Positions 63,783 to 64,000 of a DNA stretch of 64,000 bases are shown here, piece after piece (position 1 is the first letter of the stretch; each line of letters begins with the position of its first letter). The notes under the pieces are model-generated. The model was not told the DNA's origin and searched no databases. It saw only the letters and a list, made by a program, of their open reading frames with translations. Source of the stretch: Mixta sp031457955 (GTDB taxonomy: Bacteria; Pseudomonadota; Gammaproteobacteria; Enterobacterales; Enterobacteriaceae); contig NZ_JAVDXN010000002.1 in the NCBI RefSeq assembly GCF_031457955.1, forward strand, positions 507,202-571,201, given 5' to 3'. The translations under genes and the position numbers were made by a program.

Positions 63783-64000
63783 CGCCTTTCAGGCCGCAGC
63801 GGTGTTGGCTGCTTTTACTCACCGCGCTCACTTACTTATGTAAGCTCGCGGGATTCGTTCAGTTGCCGCCTTGCTGCAACCCGAAATGCTTTGGGTAATC
63901 CCTTCCGCCTTTCAGGCCGCAGCGGTGTTGGCTGCTTTTACTCACCGCGCTCACTTACTTATGTAAGCTCGCGGGATTCGTTCAGTTGCCGCCTTGCTGC
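63783..64000. repeat. Tandem direct repeat, 123-bp period, between nuoG and the next upstream gene
   Basis: The 95 bases at 63783-63877 (beginning CGCCTTTCAGGCCGCAGCGG) recur exactly at 63906-64000, where the window ends. The 28 bases between them (AACCCGAAATGCTTTGGG...) complete the unit, so more copies may follow. The core GGATTCGTTCAGTTGCCGCC resembles dispersed intergenic repeats I have seen in Erwiniaceae and Yersiniaceae. It lies inside the nuo operon, ahead of nuoG. Confidence 0.92.

Overview
The window is a chromosomal segment of an enterobacterium. The backbone order rcsD-rcsB-rcsC, gyrA, ubiG, nrdA-nrdB-yfaE, yfaY, menFDHBCE, elaB, elaA and nuo is the order I know from Escherichia coli. 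The accessory content (pectin oligomer uptake, a giant Ig-repeat adhesin, a catalase in this position) and the codon style suggest Erwiniaceae (Pantoea, Mixta or Erwinia). The genus is an inference and was not tested. I see no rRNA, tRNA or CRISPR array.

Layout. At 1-5287 (minus) lies the N-terminal part of a very large secreted adhesin, with 16 Ig-like repeats before the window ends. An AT-rich 0.8 kb gap follows. Then come an MFS transporter and the Rcs phosphorelay (rcsD, rcsB; convergent rcsC), gyrA and divergent ubiG. From 17.4 to 27.2 kb there is an inserted catabolic region. One half is a LysR regulator divergent from an operon for an ACS-type MFS transporter, an SDR dehydrogenase and a split transketolase. 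The other half is a minus-strand pectin module: a TogT-like oligogalacturonide transporter, a PelX-like family 9 exopolygalacturonate lyase and a KdgM-like porin, with a candidate KdgR operator in front of togT. The backbone resumes with nrdA-nrdB-yfaE (DnaA and NrdR boxes upstream), yfaY and a monofunctional catalase.

From about 34.6 to 40.05 kb the sequence becomes AT-rich and accessory. It holds a possible transposase remnant, a channel-like protein with a non-canonical pore filter and a long coiled coil between its two membrane segments, a YfjP-type GTPase, a two-gene operon whose larger product carries a HEPN-like R-x4-H motif, and a TacA-type antitoxin whose toxin gene is truncated. Copies of a short GTCCGCT...AGCGGAC inverted repeat are dispersed between these genes. 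This looks like a defence or conflict island and is the part most likely to hold something undescribed.

The backbone then continues with a LysE-family exporter, a VOC protein, the complete men operon (chorismate to the naphthoate precursors of menaquinone), elaB, opgD, an FMN reductase and elaA. At the place where E. coli carries elaD, an unrecognised 457-residue protein with a GGHS motif is present. The window ends in the nuo operon (nuoN to nuoG, respiratory complex I), and just upstream of nuoG there is a tandem 123-bp-period repeat that runs off the end.
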